Below, piece after piece: positions 24,501-26,156 of a stretch of DNA of 26,156 bases. The first letter of the stretch is position 1. Each line of letters opens with the position of its first letter. The position numbers and the translations under genes are program-made. The stretch lies in contig LKNC01000002.1 in NCBI GenBank assembly GCA_001564255.1, positions 1 through 26,156 of the forward strand, in the 5' to 3' direction. The DNA is from Natrialbaceae archaeon Tc-Br11_E2g1. Lineage in GTDB: Archaea > Halobacteriota > Halobacteria > Halobacteriales > Natrialbaceae. Under the pieces are notes generated by a model. It was given only the letters and a program-made list of their open reading frames with translations, was not told the origin of the DNA and made no database searches.

Positions 24501-26156
24501 CTCGACGACCCTCGCACGGACGACTTCGGAACACAGATACAGGAACTGGACGGCGACGTCGTCGTCCCTTCTCTCGACGACCAGGGAGAACTCACGCGCA
24601 AGCCAGTCGAAGCCGTCTCGAAACATCCAGCACCGGACCATCTCGTCCGTCTCGAGACGCGAAGTGGCCGTGAAATCGAGCTAACGCCGGATCACGATGT
24701 CCACGTCTACGAGAACGGTGAACTGACCGAAAAACGAGCCGCCGAACTCACGACTGACGACAACGTTGTCGTTCCAGAGCACCTCGACGTCGTCCAGAGC
24801 GACGACACAACGGAGTTCGACCTGTTAGAGGAGTTCATCGATCTCGACGAAATCGACTCGTCCCGGTTGATGATCAAAGGTCTCGAGAAAGATCGCCTCT
24901 ACGAGCTGTTCGAGGATGTTCTGGCTGACGAGTGGGACGGTCCGTTCTACCCACTGACGAGTACCGCAGACTACTTCGACTTGAGCAAGAAGACGTTCAG
25001 TAACTACCTCTATCGGGAAAGCTTCCCCGCAGGTCTCCTCTTAGAGCTGTTCGACTCACGGGGAGAATTCCTTGAGTTCGTTCCACGGGACGTCACACTG
25101 GGAATGCGCAGAGATCGGACCGAAATCGATCGGTTCCTCGAGTTGAACGAGCGAGTAGCGACGCTACTCGGCTACTACGCTGCCGAGGGCTTCGCCCGAA
25201 AACAGGAGACACCCAAGGGAACGATCCACCAGACGACGATCTGTGGAACCGAGTCGGAAGCCCGGGACTTCTTCGTCGAGACACTCCGTGAGGAGTTCGG
25301 AGTCGAACCGTATCGGGAGAACCACGCGAAAGTAACCGTTTCCGGCCGACTGCTCCGATCTTTCTTCGATTCGGTGCTTGAGGCAGGAATCTTCGCGGAG
25401 ACCAAACGCGTCCCCCAGGTGATCTTCGATGCGCCCGAAGAGATTGTGGCTGCCTATCTCAGTGGCTACTTCAGCGGTGACGGCGGTGTCGATGCTAATG
25501 GGCTACTGGTTTCTGCGACTACTGTAAGCCAAGACCTGAAAGAAGACGTGCTCGCGCTGTTGAATCGCGTCGGTATTTGCGGACGGGTGGGTGTAACTGA
25601 GCCGGCTCCACTGTGCGAGAAGTTCCCCGACTTTTACGAAGTCGACGACCCCTCTCTCTGTGCACCGTCGTACGTCCTCGACGTTTCCTCAACCGATGCC
25701 GTCACATTTGCTCATACGGTCGGTTTTCACCTCTCGAGAAAGGAGACGCGTCTACAAGAACACAGCACATCGATCACACCTCGGAGCCGACGAGTGTTCG
25801 ACGGTGGCGACGGCGAGTATCTCGTCGAGGACCTTGTGGAAGTCGAGTACGTCAATTCGGACGTCGACTCGGTGTACTGTCTCACCGTCGAAGACACCCA
25901 TTCGCTCGTCGCCAATAACATGTCACAAAAACAATGTGATGGGGACGAGGATTGCGTGATGTTGCTCATGGACGGTCTACTGAACTTCTCGAGGTCCTAC
26001 CTCCCCGACAAGCGTGGGGGCAGCGTCGCCGAGGACTCGCGGTTGATCGCCTTCGATCCCGACGGGAACCTCCGATTCCTGACTTTCGAGGAGTTCTGGG
26101 ACGAACTCGAGGTCCCGGTCGAGGTCGACGGCAAGTTCCGAAAGAAGACTGCAGCC
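21567..26156 (+). CDS. polC: DNA polymerase D large subunit DP2, with inteins (3' end outside window)
   Basis: Catalytic subunit of archaeal family-D DNA polymerase, the replicative enzyme together with DP1. The frame is open from ATG 21567 to the last base (1530 codons) without a stop. The first 949 codons are extein. They include VYYAGPIRSAGGTAQALS, an acidic Asp/Glu/Gly-rich insertion at about 279-312, and paired zinc-ribbon cysteines at about 701-752 (YCESC, CPEC, CPDC, CDRC). They end at HAAKRRN. The catalytic Asp motif NCDGDED is interrupted by an intein (24414-25934); 29 extein residues (CDGDED to DKRGG) follow, and a second intein begins at 26022. DP2 is a two-barrel polymerase whose catalytic Asp motif is analogous to NADFDGD of RNA polymerase A'. 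The open frame and intact motifs argue the gene is functional. Confidence 0.95.
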   Translation, partial: MREVDEEYFGRLEDELETAFDVAERAKDGSYDPAPDVEIPVAKDMADRVENILGIDGVAERVRELEGQMSREAAALELAKDFAEGRVGEYGTKAGKVEGAVRTAVALLTEGVVAAPIEGIDRVEILENDDGTEFVNVYYAGPIRSAGGTAQALSVLVADYTRALVGIDQYSARTEEVERYAEEIGLYDKETGLQYTPKDTETKFIAKHLPIMLDGEATGDEEVSGFRDLERVDTNSARGGMCLVMAEGIALKAPKIQRYTSELEEIDWPWLQDLIDGTYGDDAGDESGDDEDADDGEDESEDGESGAEEGPAGPVRVEPSRKFLRDLIAGRPVFSHPCAEGGFRLRYGRARNHGFATAGVHPATMHLVDDFLATGTQAKTERPGKAAGIVPVDTIEGPTVRLANGDVRRVDDPEEALEIRNGVEKIIDLGEYLVNYGEFVENNHPLAPASYVPEWWKQDLSAAGADVQALEDDPHVDLEHPTVERAIAWVDEYDAPLHPEYTYLWHDITVAEFCTLADAVADGWIEDDGGTLVLEYTEDVREILETIVIEHRQDDGSRLEIEDWRPFVGSVGCEPRRAVADGASLDPDGEGESEGISLERTWADDDLSERARTWADGENALEAVNEVAPFDVRERAPTRIGNRMGRPEKSESRDLSPAVHTLFPIGEAGGAQRDVAAAGKHAETMSDTPGVVEVQVGRLYCESCDVETFENRCPECGDRTEPDYRCPDCDAKIEPDEAGRVECDRCEIEATCVESREIDINDQFREALQSVGERENAFDILKGVKGLSSTNKVPEPIGKGILRAKHGVSSFKDGTVRYDMTDLPVTSVRASELDVDVGQLQALGYEEDIHGEPLTHEDQLVELNVQDVVLSDGAAEHMMKTADFIDDLLESYYGLEPYYELEDREDLVGELVFGMAPHTSAATVGRVVGFTSAAVGYAHPYFHAAKRRNCFHPETKVWFRDESGDWHHGRIETLVEDRLDDPRTDDFGTQIQELDGDVVVPSLDDQGELTRKPVEAVSKHPAPDHLVRLETRSGREIELTPDHDVHVYENGELTEKRAAELTTDDNVVVPEHLDVVQSDDTTEFDLLEEFIDLDEIDSSRLMIKGLEKDRLYELFEDVLADEWDGPFYPLTSTADYFDLSKKTFSNYLYRESFPAGLLLELFDSRGEFLEFVPRDVTLGMRRDRTEIDRFLELNERVATLLGYYAAEGFARKQETPKGTIHQTTICGTESEARDFFVETLREEFGVEPYRENHAKVTVSGRLLRSFFDSVLEAGIFAETKRVPQVIFDAPEEIVAAYLSGYFSGDGGVDANGLLVSATTVSQDLKEDVLALLNRVGICGRVGVTEPAPLCEKFPDFYEVDDPSLCAPSYVLDVSSTDAVTFAHTVGFHLSRKETRLQEHSTSITPRSRRVFDGGDGEYLVEDLVEVEYVNSDVDSVYCLTVEDTHSLVANNMSQKQCDGDEDCVMLLMDGLLNFSRSYLPDKRGGSVAEDSRLIAFDPDGNLRFLTFEEFWDELEVPVEVDGKFRKKTAA
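24414..25934 (+). mobile_element. Intein 1 in DP2, LAGLIDADG homing type, at the catalytic NCDGDED site
   Basis: Self-splicing element of 507 residues in frame. Block A is CFHPETKVWF with Cys1. Block B has TPDH with Thr91 and His94. The homing endonuclease has two LAGLIDADG motifs, LLGYYAAEG (251-259) and YLSGYFSGDGG (348-358). Block F is VYCLTVEDTHSLVANN and block G ends SQKQ before Cys+1. The boundary is set by the conserved host motif: KRRN, then CDGDED. The terminal residue is Gln and the one before it is Lys instead of the usual His-Asn; a C-terminal Gln is known for the Pyrococcus abyssi PolII intein at what I believe is the same site. Both endonuclease acidic residues (Glu258, Asp356) are present, so it may still home. 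Confidence 0.93.
26022..26156 (+). mobile_element. Intein 2 in DP2, N-terminal part (continues past window end)
   Basis: After DKRGG the host protein should continue as an Arg/Ser-Met-Asp-Ala-Pro-type sequence. Instead it reads SVAEDSRLIAFDPDG, then FLTFEEFWDEL, which fits an intein block A with Ser1 as nucleophile, followed by the usual acidic helix. Only 45 codons are visible. Block B and any endonuclease lie beyond the window. The call rests on loss of the host motif and the block A pattern. Confidence 0.75.

Noticed and set aside
24414..25934. polC taken as a disrupted pseudogene because its conserved motif is interrupted
   Set aside because: The reading frame stays open across the insertion, the inserted part has intein blocks A, B, C, E, F and G, and the host motif resumes exactly after it.
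1..26156. CRISPR array or tandem direct repeats
   Set aside because: No regularly spaced direct repeats were seen anywhere. The frequent CTCGAG hexamer reflects codon choice in this genome.

Overview
The window is a chromosomal segment of a haloarchaeon (class Halobacteria). The evidence is GC-rich DNA, very acidic predicted proteins, an RNA polymerase with split B (B''/B') and split A (A'/A'') subunits, a family-D DNA polymerase large subunit, archaeal EF-2, and many genes with an A/T-rich box about 25-32 bases before the start codon and no Shine-Dalgarno sequence, as in haloarchaeal leaderless transcripts. The frequent CTCGAG hexamers and overall style suggest something near Natrialbaceae, but this is an impression and the genus cannot be fixed by eye.

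Layout. 42-114: tRNA-Asp(GTC), minus strand. 408-9785: the classical archaeal transcription/translation cluster, rpoH-rpoB2-rpoB1-rpoA1-rpoA2-nusA followed by rpsL-rpsG, all plus strand and tightly packed, with rpsL having its own promoter. 9851-10603: a minus-strand DUF5781-type protein with an HEXXH motif, divergent from fusA (EF-2, 10813-12999). 13089-13355: a small helical protein whose stop lies one base from that of a convergent Orc1/Cdc6 gene (13357-14487). Upstream of Orc1/Cdc6 on the minus strand is a MutS-family ATPase with an N-terminal helix-hairpin-helix region (14548-16524). Divergent from it is a large receiver-PAS-LOV-PAS histidine kinase (16796-18997). It converges on a second sensor-kinase-like frame (19027-20127) that has lost the phospho-acceptor and most ATP-binding segments yet stays in frame. 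Then come a VOC protein, a small membrane protein, a hairpin-rich spacer, a PPC (DUF296) protein, and polC (DP2), which runs off the right end.

polC is the most unusual locus. Its frame is open from 21567 to the window edge. It carries a complete 507-residue LAGLIDADG intein inserted between Asn and Cys of the catalytic NCDGDED motif. After only 29 extein residues the start of a second intein appears (Ser at 26022), truncated by the window end. The first intein has a non-canonical Lys-Gln C-terminus and a Cys in the block F Asp position.

How the genes fit together: most of the window is information processing, namely transcription (RNAP, NusA-like), translation (S12, S7, EF-2, tRNA), replication (Orc1/Cdc6, Pol D large subunit) and a repair-type ATPase (MutS family). 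The sensor-kinase block between 16.8 and 20.1 kb is the accessory-looking part. Its LOV domain has every key flavin-contact residue at the spacing of plant LOV2, so a blue-light sensory role is a good inference. No CRISPR array, rRNA, intact transposon or recognisable replication origin was found.
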